DNA of 15,616 bases, from positions 1 to 15,616 of the forward strand of contig JASLBX010000581.1 in NCBI GenBank assembly GCA_030146385.1. Reading direction: 5' to 3'. Below the pieces are notes generated by a model that saw nothing but the letters and a program-made list of their open reading frames with translations, had not been told where the DNA came from and made no database searches. This DNA comes from Jiangellaceae bacterium. Lineage in GTDB: Bacteria > Actinomycetota > Actinomycetes > Jiangellales > Jiangellaceae. The position numbers and the translations under genes are program-made. Below, in pieces: positions 6,123-13,846 of this stretch; position 1 is the stretch's first letter; each line of letters opens with the position of its first letter.

Positions 6123-6127
6123 GGAGG
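6123..6127 (+). promoter_or_regulatory. Ribosome binding site that decides the regulator start
   Basis: GGAGG four bases before the GTG at 6132. The alternative in-frame GTG at 6087 has purines (GGGAG) almost touching it, with no usable spacing, and would add a basic tail (SPSRWRRSRGG) that looks non-conserved. Confidence 0.5.
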
Positions 6128-6131
6128 TCAT

Positions 6132-9100
6132 GTGGTCAGATCCGCCTCGGCGACACTAAACGGGGAGATCAGCCGGCCTCGGCTGCTCGCGCGGCTGGAC
6201 GAAGCCGCCGTTGCCGGGCGCCTGACCGTGCTCGTGGCCGGTGCCGGGTATGGCAAGACGACGCTGCTGCGTTCTTGGACGGAGTCCCGGCCGACGGCCT
6301 GGGTGACCTTCGGCTCGGACGATAGCCGGCCCGGCACTCTGGCCAGGCATATTGTCGATGCGCTCCGGGTACCGACCCCCGACCTGTCCGCCGACATGCT
6401 GCTCGCCGCGAGCCGGATGCGCGGATACGACGTCGACGAGGATACGGGCGCGACGGCCATCGCCGCTGGAATGGCCGAGGCGCTGGACCGCGCGCTGCGG
6501 CGGCACACCGTCCTGATCCTCGACGATGTCGACGAGATCGCAGACACGCCGGAGTCGGCCCTGCTCGTCGACGCGCTCGTGCGGCACGCCCCACGATCGC
6601 TGCACGTCGTCGTGGCCGGCCGCGACCAGCCGCCTTTCCGCACCGCGCGGCTCATCGCGCACGGGCAGGCCAGGGAGATCTCGGCGGCTGATCTCGCGTT
6701 CACCGCAGCCGAGACGGCTGAGCTGGTCAGCCGGGCGATCGGCGCCGAGGACGAGGAATTAGCGTCCAACCTCCAGCAGCTCACCGGAGGTTGGCCGGTT
6801 GCCGCCCGGCTCGCGGCCGAAGCGCTGGCTGCGGCGACGTCCGGCGAGCGCGGCGCGATGGTGGACGCGCTCCGCGAGCCGCAGGGACTGCTGCTGCGGT
6901 ACATGGCCGAGGAGGTGATCGGCGGCGAGACCAAGGAGGTACTTGCGCTGCTGGACTGCGCGCAGGTCCTCGAGGGCATCGAGCCGGCATTGGCGGAGGC
7001 GGTCGGCATCCCGGAGGCGGACAAGACGTTCGGGAAGCTTGCCAGCCGCGGCGTCTACCTCGAACCGCTGCCGGGGTTCCAGCCGGGTCGGATGGTGCTG
7101 CGCCCGCTGTTCAGGTCGTATTTGTCGCACTACCGACGGCTGACACCGGAGCGGGTCCGGCAGATCCGGGCGGCGGCCGCCGAATGGCACGAAGCGGCGG
7201 GCGAGCACGCGCAGGCCCTGTCCTATGCCATTCAGCTGGGCGACGCCGAGTGGTGTGCCCGCCTGTTGCACGAGCACGGCGCCAGGCTGGTCGACAACGG
7301 AGCGGCCGGCATCGTGCTCGCCGCGGCTGAGTTGCTTCCGGCACCGCTGAGGGCCCCCTCCATCGACGTCCTGGTCGGCGATGCCGGGCTGATGTTGGGC
7401 CAGTGGGACGCAGCTCTCGCGCACTACCGGCAGGCCGCAGGGGACGGGACGCTACCGGCCGGCGTGGCGTGGCGGATCGGCCTGCTGCACTACCTGCGCG
7501 GCGAGCTGACCGACGCCATCGAGGCGTACGAGCGAGGCGACACGCAGGACGAGGACCTGGCTGCCAGGGCGATGCTGCTCGGCTGGTCGGCGAGTGCCTA
7601 CTGGCTGCGGGGTGATGTTGAGCGCTGCCGTGACCTGGCCAAGAGTGCGCTGGCCGCGGCCCGCCGGGCCGGTGATGACCGCGCGCTGGCGGTGACGCAC
7701 ACGGTGCTGGGCATGCTGGCCGCATTGGACGGCGACCGTGCGGCGAACGACGCGCACTACGTGCGGGCGCTCGATCACGCTGCGGCCGCCCAGGACGTGC
7801 TGCACCTGGTCCGCGTCCACGCCAACCGGGCCAGCCAGCACCTCGAGGAAGGCGACGCGGCGGGAGCGCTCGCCGAGGCTGAGGTCGCGGTTCGCCTGGC
7901 GGACCTGGCCGGCGTGGCGACGTTCCGCGCGCTCGCGCTGAGCAACCGCGGTGAAGCCCTACTGGCCCTGGGCCGGCTCGACGAGGCCAGGGTCGAGCTC
8001 GAGGCCGCGCGGGCCGTGTTCGACCGGCTCGGGTCGTCGATGGCGTCCTATCCGAACAGTGCTCTGGGTGAGGTCCACCTGCTGCGGGGTGATCGAGCGA
8101 GCGCACGGGCGGCGTTCCAGCGGGCACTCACGCTGTCTGAGGAGGTCGGCGACGTGCAGGGCCTGGTGCCCGCGCTGACGGGCCTCGCCAGCCTCGCCGT
8201 CGTGGACGATCCGGAATCAGCCGAGGCCCTGGTCGAACGCGCCCTGCGGGCCGGTGCATCGCTCGACCACTCCCACGCGCTGGTCGTGGCCGCCCGCGTC
8301 CGGATCGCCGAAGGAGATGCCGACGGCGCGGTGACACACGCCCAGCAAGCCGCGCTAGAGGCGGAGGCGCAACGCGATCGGGCGGATCTGGCCCGGGTGT
8401 ATGAGGTGCTAGCCGAAGCCCGCGACGACCGGCACGCCGCCCAGGAGGCGCTCAAGCTCTGGCGCGAGCTGGACAACTCGGTGGGAGCGGCCCGCGCGAC
8501 ACTGCTGATCGCCCGGCTCGAACCGGACCCGAAGCGCTCTTTGGGTCTGGCCGAACAAGCGTCCCGCGAGGCCGGCGCACTGGGCGCCCGCGAGATCGTC
8601 GCGTCGGCCCAGAGCTGGATCGCGCAGCTCAAGGAGCACCAGCCGCAGTCCGACATCTCGATCACCTGCCTGGGCGGGTTCACCGTGACGAGACTGGGCG
8701 AGGTGGTGCCCACATCGGCATGGCAGTCGCGGAAGGCGCGAGAGCTACTTAAGATCTTGGTCTGCCGCGCCGGCCGGCCGGTACACCGCGAGCAGCTGCT
8801 GGAGCTGTTGTGGCCGGGTGAGGATCCCGGAAAGACCGGCAACCGGCTCTCCGTTGCGCTGTCGACGGTGCGCACGGTGCTCGACCCCCGTCACGCCCAC
8901 CCGGCGGACCACTACGTGCGGGCCGAGGGCGACGCGATAAGCCTGCACAACGCGGCCGTCGACGTCGATCGCTTCCTGGCCGACGCGAACGCCGGCTTGT
9001 CGCTGATCAAGGCTGGATCCGCCGCGGACGCACGGGCCTACCTGGAGGCCGCCGAGCTGGCCTACGCCGGTGACCTGTTCGAGGAGGACCCGTACGCCGA

Positions 9101-9401
9101 CTGGGCGGTCGACCTGCGCGAGAAGGCGCGGCTGACGTACCTGAACGTCGCCCGCCGGCTGGCCGAGCTCACGCGCGGCGACGACGACGCTCGGACCCGA
9201 TACCTGCTGCGCATCCTCGAGCGTGACCCGTACGACGAGCCGGCGCACCTCGAGCTCGTGAGCCTGCTGGCCACGCAGGGCCGGCACGGCGAGGCTCGCC
9301 GCCGGTACCGCCTCTACGCCCGGCAGCTCGAGGAGATCGGCGTCGAGGCCGCGCCGTACCCTGCTACCGAATCACGATCGGCGGCTCGATCAATCGGGTA
9401 G
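6132..9401 (+). CDS. Large ATPase-TPR-BTAD (MalT/SARP hybrid) transcriptional regulator
   Basis: A 1089-residue cytosolic regulator. Residues 1-330 are a MalT-like STAND ATPase: Walker A GAGYGKTT at 37-44, Walker B LILDDVDEI at 128-136, and the GGWPVAARLAAEAL helix that follows the sensor region in this family. Residues about 340-830 are alanine- and leucine-rich helical repeats of TPR type. From residue 842 (ISITCLGGFTVTRLGEVV) comes an OmpR/SARP winged helix, including WQSRKARELLKILV and REQLLELLWP, and then a BTAD domain from about residue 925 to 1070 (YLEAAELAYAGDLFEEDPYADW, LRILERDPYDEPAHLELVSLLA, EARRRYRLYARQLEEIGVE). The DNA-binding part is thus C-terminal, unlike classic SARPs where it is N-terminal. 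Ligand-gated activation is expected from family knowledge; the ligand and targets are unknown. Its tail overlaps the converging phosphatase by 38 bases. Confidence 0.92.
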   Translation: MVRSASATLNGEISRPRLLARLDEAAVAGRLTVLVAGAGYGKTTLLRSWTESRPTAWVTFGSDDSRPGTLARHIVDALRVPTPDLSADMLLAASRMRGYDVDEDTGATAIAAGMAEALDRALRRHTVLILDDVDEIADTPESALLVDALVRHAPRSLHVVVAGRDQPPFRTARLIAHGQAREISAADLAFTAAETAELVSRAIGAEDEELASNLQQLTGGWPVAARLAAEALAAATSGERGAMVDALREPQGLLLRYMAEEVIGGETKEVLALLDCAQVLEGIEPALAEAVGIPEADKTFGKLASRGVYLEPLPGFQPGRMVLRPLFRSYLSHYRRLTPERVRQIRAAAAEWHEAAGEHAQALSYAIQLGDAEWCARLLHEHGARLVDNGAAGIVLAAAELLPAPLRAPSIDVLVGDAGLMLGQWDAALAHYRQAAGDGTLPAGVAWRIGLLHYLRGELTDAIEAYERGDTQDEDLAARAMLLGWSASAYWLRGDVERCRDLAKSALAAARRAGDDRALAVTHTVLGMLAALDGDRAANDAHYVRALDHAAAAQDVLHLVRVHANRASQHLEEGDAAGALAEAEVAVRLADLAGVATFRALALSNRGEALLALGRLDEARVELEAARAVFDRLGSSMASYPNSALGEVHLLRGDRASARAAFQRALTLSEEVGDVQGLVPALTGLASLAVVDDPESAEALVERALRAGASLDHSHALVVAARVRIAEGDADGAVTHAQQAALEAEAQRDRADLARVYEVLAEARDDRHAAQEALKLWRELDNSVGAARATLLIARLEPDPKRSLGLAEQASREAGALGAREIVASAQSWIAQLKEHQPQSDISITCLGGFTVTRLGEVVPTSAWQSRKARELLKILVCRAGRPVHREQLLELLWPGEDPGKTGNRLSVALSTVRTVLDPRHAHPADHYVRAEGDAISLHNAAVDVDRFLADANAGLSLIKAGSAADARAYLEAAELAYAGDLFEEDPYADWAVDLREKARLTYLNVARRLAELTRGDDDARTRYLLRILERDPYDEPAHLELVSLLATQGRHGEARRRYRLYARQLEEIGVEAAPYPATESRSAARSIG

Positions 9402-11022
9402 CCAGCGGCTCGTCGGGGACGATCCACGGGGCGTCCGGGGCGGCGTCGGGGTCGGCGCGCCACTTCCGCGCCACCCGATCGACGCCTATCGGGTAGACGG
9501 TCAGCGTCCCGTCGGCGCCGATCCGCAGGCGCAGGAATCCCTTGTAGTCGTCCACCGCCAGGCCGGCGTGCAACTCGTTGACGTTGACGCCGAACTGGCT
9601 GGCGATCAGCAGGTACACCGCGACGATCCAGGTGTCCAGGATGCCGATCACCGGCAGGTACACGACGAACGCCAGCAGCGTGCCCCACGGCGGCGGGGCG
9701 TCGACGAACGGCAGCTGTGACCAGACCGCGGCGCCCGCTATCCCGAGTAAGACGTGGGGAACGGCGTGGACCAGGCCCGCGATGCGATGGCGCCACCCGC
9801 TTCTGCCCATCAGCACGGCGAACATGTACGTGCCGCCGACGACCGCGGCCAGGGCGAACCCGATCGGCGCGTTCAGCCATTGGCCGTCGGCCGTGAGCAG
9901 CGCGAGCATGAGCAGCGTCTGCATCAAACCGACCAGCACAGGGAAGCCGCGGTTGCGCAGTGGCAGACGCGCGAAGATCCGCCACGCCAGCCCGCGGCTG
10001 ACCGACTGTTCCGGATACGTGGCCTCCAGCCGGTACGTCCGTGGCTCACTCGCCGCGCGGACGATGGTGTCCTCGGCTGGTACGGACAGCTCCTCTGGCA
10101 GGTGACCGGTGCTGGACAGGTACGCGCCGCCCAGCCCGGCGGTGATGAGCGTCCGGCCGGCGCCGTCCGGCCCGGGGCCGGAGTATCTCGCGTAATGATG
10201 ATGATCACCGGCGACCATGATCGGCACCCGGGCGCCGGTGGGCTCGATGACCGTCCGGACGAAGTAGTCGAGGTTGTCGTACGCGTCGGGGTATTCGTCC
10301 GTCATCGTCCAGGATGGGCGCGCGGCGACGATGACGATCCGGTCGTCCGGCCCGAGCCCCTCGGCGACGGCATGGAAGTACTCGAGCTGCGGCTCGTCGA
10401 CATAGGAGTCGAGCTGGATGTCGATCGCCAGCAACCACCATCGGTGCGGCAGTTCCAGAGCGAAGTAGCTGCGGTGCTGCGCCGTCTGCCAGCCGCCGAC
10501 GGGATCCTCCTGTGCGAACAGCCTGAGGAACGCGGTCAACCCGTCATACCAGTCGTGATTGCCCGGCAGCGCGTAGACGGTGGGGGAGTCGGGCTGAGGC
10601 TTCGGCAACGCCGCGCGGTAGGGACCCTTCCACCGGTCCTCGTACAGGCGGGCCGAAGCCGTCGGGTACACCTGGTCGCCTCCGAGCACCAGCACCCGGC
10701 CCCGGGGCAGTGGGTCGTCGAGGCTGTCGACTTCGAGGGCCGGCTGCGCGAGCAGGTAGGCCACCGAGTAGGTCGCATCGAACCCGTCGCCGCCGTCCGC
10801 GGTGAAATCCAGCCACAGCTCTCTGGTGTCGGCGTGTCCGAACGCATCGCCCTGCAGGGCCGCCTGGAGCTCGCGCTTGTCCAGGTATCCGCCGAAGGCG
10901 TAGGCCAGGCTGACCCGCAGCCCCGTGGTGACGAGCAGGCCCGGATTGAGCCAGGGAACCGGCGACTGGGGGCGGAATCCGATCTCTTCGGGGGACATGT
11001 TCCGCGGCCGGTGCAGACGCAT
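9364..11022 (-). CDS. Calcineurin-like metallophosphatase with C-terminal membrane domain
   Basis: A 552-residue protein. The N-terminal 340 residues are a metallophosphoesterase: GGDQVYP at 114-120, GNHDWYDG at 154-161, DEYPDAYDNLDYF near 242-254 and AGDHHHYARY at 271-280, giving most of the expected metal ligands. A classic N-terminal DxH is not evident; DFTADGGDGFD at 72-82 sits where it would be expected and may replace it. Four hydrophobic segments follow (about 361-378, 386-406, 414-434, 447-475), then a soluble tail of about 75 residues, so the enzyme is membrane-anchored. Substrate unknown. I chose ATG 11022 because a TAnnnT hexamer suits a leaderless start there; ATG 11034 or 10998 are alternatives. 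It converges on the regulator and diverges from the acyltransferase. Confidence 0.85.
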   Translation of the reverse strand: MRLHRPRNMSPEEIGFRPQSPVPWLNPGLLVTTGLRVSLAYAFGGYLDKRELQAALQGDAFGHADTRELWLDFTADGGDGFDATYSVAYLLAQPALEVDSLDDPLPRGRVLVLGGDQVYPTASARLYEDRWKGPYRAALPKPQPDSPTVYALPGNHDWYDGLTAFLRLFAQEDPVGGWQTAQHRSYFALELPHRWWLLAIDIQLDSYVDEPQLEYFHAVAEGLGPDDRIVIVAARPSWTMTDEYPDAYDNLDYFVRTVIEPTGARVPIMVAGDHHHYARYSGPGPDGAGRTLITAGLGGAYLSSTGHLPEELSVPAEDTIVRAASEPRTYRLEATYPEQSVSRGLAWRIFARLPLRNRGFPVLVGLMQTLLMLALLTADGQWLNAPIGFALAAVVGGTYMFAVLMGRSGWRHRIAGLVHAVPHVLLGIAGAAVWSQLPFVDAPPPWGTLLAFVVYLPVIGILDTWIVAVYLLIASQFGVNVNELHAGLAVDDYKGFLRLRIGADGTLTVYPIGVDRVARKWRADPDAAPDAPWIVPDEPLATRLIEPPIVIR

Positions 11023-11029
11023 GATCGCA

Positions 11030-11035
11030 ACCATA
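11030..11035 (-). promoter_or_regulatory. Candidate -10 of a leaderless promoter for the metallophosphatase
   Basis: Read on the - strand, TATGGT is followed by seven bases (TGCGATC) and then ATG at 11022. The predicted +1 is at 11023, next to the start codon. The hexamer itself includes the alternative ATG at 11034, so if this promoter is real that start cannot be used. No Shine-Dalgarno is visible. Confidence 0.4.
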
Positions 11036-11049
11036 GAGCGCTGCGCCGG

Positions 11050-11055
11050 TACGAT
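11050..11055 (+). promoter_or_regulatory. Candidate -10 for the acyltransferase gene
   Basis: TACGAT lies 27 bases before the ATG at 11083, with predicted +1 near 11062 and a GAGGGA (11066-11071) that could act as a weak ribosome binding site 11 bases upstream of the start. It sits back to back with the divergent candidate at 11030-11035 in a 60-base shared region. No -35 of good quality is seen. Confidence 0.38.
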
Positions 11056-11082
11056 CGAGAGGCACGAGGGATCGGTGCGACG

Positions 11083-12378
11083 ATGCCGGACGTAGTGGAG
11101 GCCTTGCGCGAGCGGGCGGCTCGCACACCAGCTCACCGCGAGCGGCTGGTCGACCTGCTCAGAGCCGTGGCGATCTGTGCGGTCGTCCTGGGCCACTGGT
11201 TGGTCATCTCGGTGACGTACCGCGACGGAGACCTGTCCGGGCAGAACGCGCTGGAGGAGCTGACCTGGGCTCATCCGGTGACGTGGCTGTTCCAGGTCAT
11301 GCCGGTGTTCTTCGTTGTCGGCGGTTACGCCAACTGCGCGTCGTTTCAGTCGCACCGCGACTCTGGGCGTGATCCGGCCGAATGGCTTCTGACCCGCACC
11401 GATCGCCTGCTGCGTCCCGTAACGGCGCTGTTCGTCGTCGTCCCGACAGGGGCGTTGGCCGCCCGGTTGGCCGGGGTGCCGGAGGACCTGGTCGGCACGG
11501 CGACCTGGCTGGCGGCCGTCCCGCTGTGGTTCATGCTGGCGTACCTGACCATGGTGGTGCTGACGCCGTTCATGCACATGCTGCACCGTCACGCGGGGCT
11601 CTGGGTCCCGGGCGCGATGCTCGGCTGGGTCGCCGCCGCCGACCTGCTGCGGCTCGGCCTCGACGTGCCATACGTGGGGGAGAGCACCTATCTGGTCGGG
11701 TGGCTGGCCGTGCACCAGTTGGGCATGTGCTGGCGCGACGGGCTGCTTCCGGCACGGCGTCCGGCGCTGCTGGCCTGGATCGCAACCTCGGCCGCTGTCC
11801 TCGTGCTATTGACCACGGTCGGCCCGTACGAGGTACGGATGGTGGGCGGCAACACCAATCCGCCCAGCGTCGCCCTGATGGCGCTGGCGGCGACTCAGGT
11901 CGGGGTGATCCTGCTGATCCGACCGGCCGTGAAGCGGTGGCTCGACCGGCTGGGGCCGTGGACGGTCGTGGTCGCCATGAATTCGGTCGTGCTCACCGTG
12001 TTCGTCTGGCACATGACGGCCGCGGTCATCGCGGGGGCGATCGTGTACCCGACGGGTCTGATGGCGCAGCCGGCCGTGGATTCGGCCGCGTGGCTGTGGT
12101 GGCGGGTGCCGTGGCTGGCCAGTGCGGCGGTGGTGCTGGCGGGGCTGGTGATCGTCTTCGGCCGCATTGAGTTGCGCCGTCCGGAGCTCACGCCCATGCC
12201 GCCCGGACCGGCCCGTACGTCCCTGATCGCGGTCGGGGCCGTTGCCGTGCTCGCCGGACTGATGGGGGTCGCGCTTGCTGGTCAGGGGTACCACGGGCCT
12301 GGTGGCCTGCCGCCGGCAGCGGTCGTGGCCTATCTGGCCGGCGCGGCAGCCCTCCGGGCCGCTCGCTCACCACGTTGA
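11083..12378 (+). CDS. Acyltransferase-3 family integral membrane protein
   Basis: A 431-residue, strongly hydrophobic protein with roughly ten membrane helices. Family signs are RLVDLLRAVAICAVVLGHWL at 21-40 (Arg27 and the conserved catalytic-type His38), FQVMPVFFVVGGYAN at 70-84, and a cytoplasmic loop RTDRLLRPVTALFVV at 105-119. Known relatives move acetyl or other acyl groups from the cytoplasm onto surface sugars, lipids or antibiotics; the substrate here cannot be told. A charged loop near residues 360-380 (RIELRRPELTPMPPGPAR) separates a final helical pair. The ATG at 11083 gives the MPDVVEALRERAARTPAHRERL start; the upstream reading frame runs antisense to the phosphatase and is not coding. 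It is followed by 108 non-coding bases before coxM. Confidence 0.85.
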   Translation: MPDVVEALRERAARTPAHRERLVDLLRAVAICAVVLGHWLVISVTYRDGDLSGQNALEELTWAHPVTWLFQVMPVFFVVGGYANCASFQSHRDSGRDPAEWLLTRTDRLLRPVTALFVVVPTGALAARLAGVPEDLVGTATWLAAVPLWFMLAYLTMVVLTPFMHMLHRHAGLWVPGAMLGWVAAADLLRLGLDVPYVGESTYLVGWLAVHQLGMCWRDGLLPARRPALLAWIATSAAVLVLLTTVGPYEVRMVGGNTNPPSVALMALAATQVGVILLIRPAVKRWLDRLGPWTVVVAMNSVVLTVFVWHMTAAVIAGAIVYPTGLMAQPAVDSAAWLWWRVPWLASAAVVLAGLVIVFGRIELRRPELTPMPPGPARTSLIAVGAVAVLAGLMGVALAGQGYHGPGGLPPAAVVAYLAGAAALRAARSPR

Positions 12379-12386
12379 TTGCGCAA
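12379..12386. promoter_or_regulatory. 8-bp palindrome upstream of the cox promoter
   Basis: TTGCGCAA starts on the base after the acyltransferase stop and ends 18 bases upstream of the candidate -35. It could be an operator half or whole site, but it is short and may be chance. Confidence 0.2.
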
Positions 12387-12404
12387 ATAGGTGCCCGATG
12401 GATC

Positions 12405-12432
12405 TTGACCTTCGGCCGTCGAACCGTAAGGC
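12405..12432 (+). promoter_or_regulatory. coxM: Candidate promoter of coxMSL
   Basis: TTGACC (12405-12410), a 16-base spacer, then TAAGGC (12427-12432). The -35 is a good match to the housekeeping consensus; the -10 is fair. Predicted transcription start near 12439-12440 leaves a leader of about 48 bases before the coxM ATG. It is the only good promoter-like pair in the 108-base gap. Confidence 0.42.
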
Positions 12433-12486
12433 TCGGTATGCACGTGCTTGTCGTTAGGGGAAACCGTTCCACGCGCGGGAGGCGCC

Positions 12487-13362
12487 ATGTATCCAGCGGC
12501 GTTCGACTATGTCGCAGTTCGCACGCTTGACGAGGCCCTCGCAGCGCTGTCTGAGGGCGATGAGGACACCAAAATGCTCGCCGGCGGCCAGAGCCTGGTT
12601 CCGATGATGAAGCTCCGGCTCGCCACCCCGACCAAGCTCATCGACATCAACCGGATAGCCGGCCTGGCGGGCATCGACGTATCCAACGGCCATCTCGTCG
12701 TCGGCGCGTTGACCAGGCACAATGATGTCGTCAACTCCGAACTGGTCAAGGCCGAGAACCACACGATGGCCGCCGCCGCGCCCTGGATCGCCGACCCGCT
12801 GGTCCGCAACCTGGGAACGGTCGGCGGCTCACTGGCCCACGCCGACCCGCAGGGTGACTGGGGCTCAGTGATGCTGGCGTGCGGCGCGGAGGTCGTCGCC
12901 ACCAGCACCCGCGGTGACCGGACCATTCCGGTCACCGAGTTGTTCGTTGACCTGTTCACCAGCGCGCTTGAGCCCGACGAGGTGCTGACCACCGTGCGGG
13001 TGCCGCGCTACTCCGGCCCGGCCGGAGGCACCTACCTCAAGCTGGAGCGCAAGGTCGGCGACTACGCGACCGTCGGCGTGGCCGTCCACCTCCAGCTGGA
13101 CAGCGGCCGGATCAGCCAAGCCGGCATCGCGCTCACTGGCGTCGGCTCGAAGAACATCAAGGCGACCGCGGCCGAGAGCGCACTCATCGGCCAGGAGCCC
13201 AGCGACGAACTGTTCGCCGATGCCGGCGAGTTTGCCGCTGCCGCCGCCGACCCGCGTACCGATGTCAGAGGCACTGCCGAGTTCAAGCGCTCGGTCGTCC
13301 GTACGTACGTCCGCCGTGGGTTGAGCCAGGCGGCAATCCAGGCCACAGGCCAGGTCGGCTGA
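12487..13362 (+). CDS. coxM: Aerobic CO dehydrogenase, medium FAD subunit
   Basis: A 291-residue flavoprotein that takes electrons from the CoxS iron-sulfur clusters and passes them toward the respiratory chain. The two FAD-binding signatures lie at the positions known for the Oligotropha enzyme: AGGQS at 32-36 (AGGHS there) and TVGGS at 111-115 (TIGGD there), followed by LAHADPQGDW. The C-terminal CO_deh_flav_C region includes LKLERKVGDYATVGVAV at 184-200. The ATG at 12487 has GGGAGG at 12477-12482 and gives the family start MYPAAFDYV; a TTG-initiated extension from 12448 would add thirteen atypical residues. Being first in the order M-S-L is characteristic of form I clusters. The stop codon is followed at once by the coxS ribosome binding site. 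Confidence 0.95.
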   Translation: MYPAAFDYVAVRTLDEALAALSEGDEDTKMLAGGQSLVPMMKLRLATPTKLIDINRIAGLAGIDVSNGHLVVGALTRHNDVVNSELVKAENHTMAAAAPWIADPLVRNLGTVGGSLAHADPQGDWGSVMLACGAEVVATSTRGDRTIPVTELFVDLFTSALEPDEVLTTVRVPRYSGPAGGTYLKLERKVGDYATVGVAVHLQLDSGRISQAGIALTGVGSKNIKATAAESALIGQEPSDELFADAGEFAAAAADPRTDVRGTAEFKRSVVRTYVRRGLSQAAIQATGQVG

Positions 13363-13372
13363 GGAGGAGCCC

Positions 13373-13846
13373 GTGGAAATCACTGTTACCGTCAACGGCG
13401 TCGAACGAACGGCGGACGTCGAGCCGCGGGTCCTGCTCGCCGACTTCATCCGCACAGACCTCGGGCTCACCGGCACCCACATCGGCTGCGACACCACCAG
13501 CTGCGGGGTGTGCACGGTGCTCCTCGACGGCGCGCCGGTCAAGTCCTGCACCGTCTTCGCCGTGCAGGCCGACGGCCGGAGTATCACCACAGTTGAGGGG
13601 TTGCGGACGAATGGCGAGCTCAGCGCAATGCAGCAGGCCTTCAAGGCCGAGCACGGCCTGCAATGCGGGTTCTGCACTCCGGCGATGATGCTGGTGGGGA
13701 CGCACCTGCTCGAGTCCAACCCAGACCCCTCCGAGGACGATGTCCGGTGGGCGATCTCCGGCAACCTGTGCCGCTGCACCGGGTACGTCAACATCGTCAA
13801 GGCGATCCAAACGGCCGCCCGTGAATCGAAGGGAGCCCCGGCATGA
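13373..13846 (+). CDS. coxS: Aerobic CO dehydrogenase, small [2Fe-2S] subunit
   Basis: A 157-residue protein with two [2Fe-2S] clusters linking the molybdenum site to FAD. The plant-ferredoxin-like N-terminal domain binds one cluster through Cys39, Cys44, Cys47 and Cys59 (GCDTTSCGVCTVLLDG). The helical C-terminal domain binds the other through Cys98, Cys101, Cys133 and Cys135 (QCGFCTP and GNLCRCTGY). All eight ligands are present and the length is normal. The GTG start at 13373 has GGAGG at 13363-13367 immediately after the coxM stop. The end overlaps coxL in ATGA. The same family serves xanthine dehydrogenases, so the CO assignment comes from the partner CoxL. Confidence 0.95.
   Translation: MEITVTVNGVERTADVEPRVLLADFIRTDLGLTGTHIGCDTTSCGVCTVLLDGAPVKSCTVFAVQADGRSITTVEGLRTNGELSAMQQAFKAEHGLQCGFCTPAMMLVGTHLLESNPDPSEDDVRWAISGNLCRCTGYVNIVKAIQTAARESKGAPA

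Noticed and set aside
6087..6131. Earlier GTG start for the ATPase-BTAD regulator
   Set aside because: No properly spaced ribosome binding site; adds a basic, non-family stretch. The GTG at 6132 has GGAGG four bases upstream. This remains uncertain.
9754..11082. Long N-terminal extension of the acyltransferase frame
   Set aside because: It runs antisense through the metallophosphatase and has no family similarity; the acyltransferase-3 domain begins just after the ATG at 11083.
12399..12457. A 19-codon ATG ORF (MDLDLRPSNRKARYARACR) before coxM, leader-peptide-like
   Set aside because: It spans the best promoter candidate, so its start would not be on the transcript; no ribosome binding site and no terminator/antiterminator structure were seen.
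12462..12473. GGAA/TTCC inverted repeat in the coxM leader
   Set aside because: Only four-base arms; expected by chance at this length.
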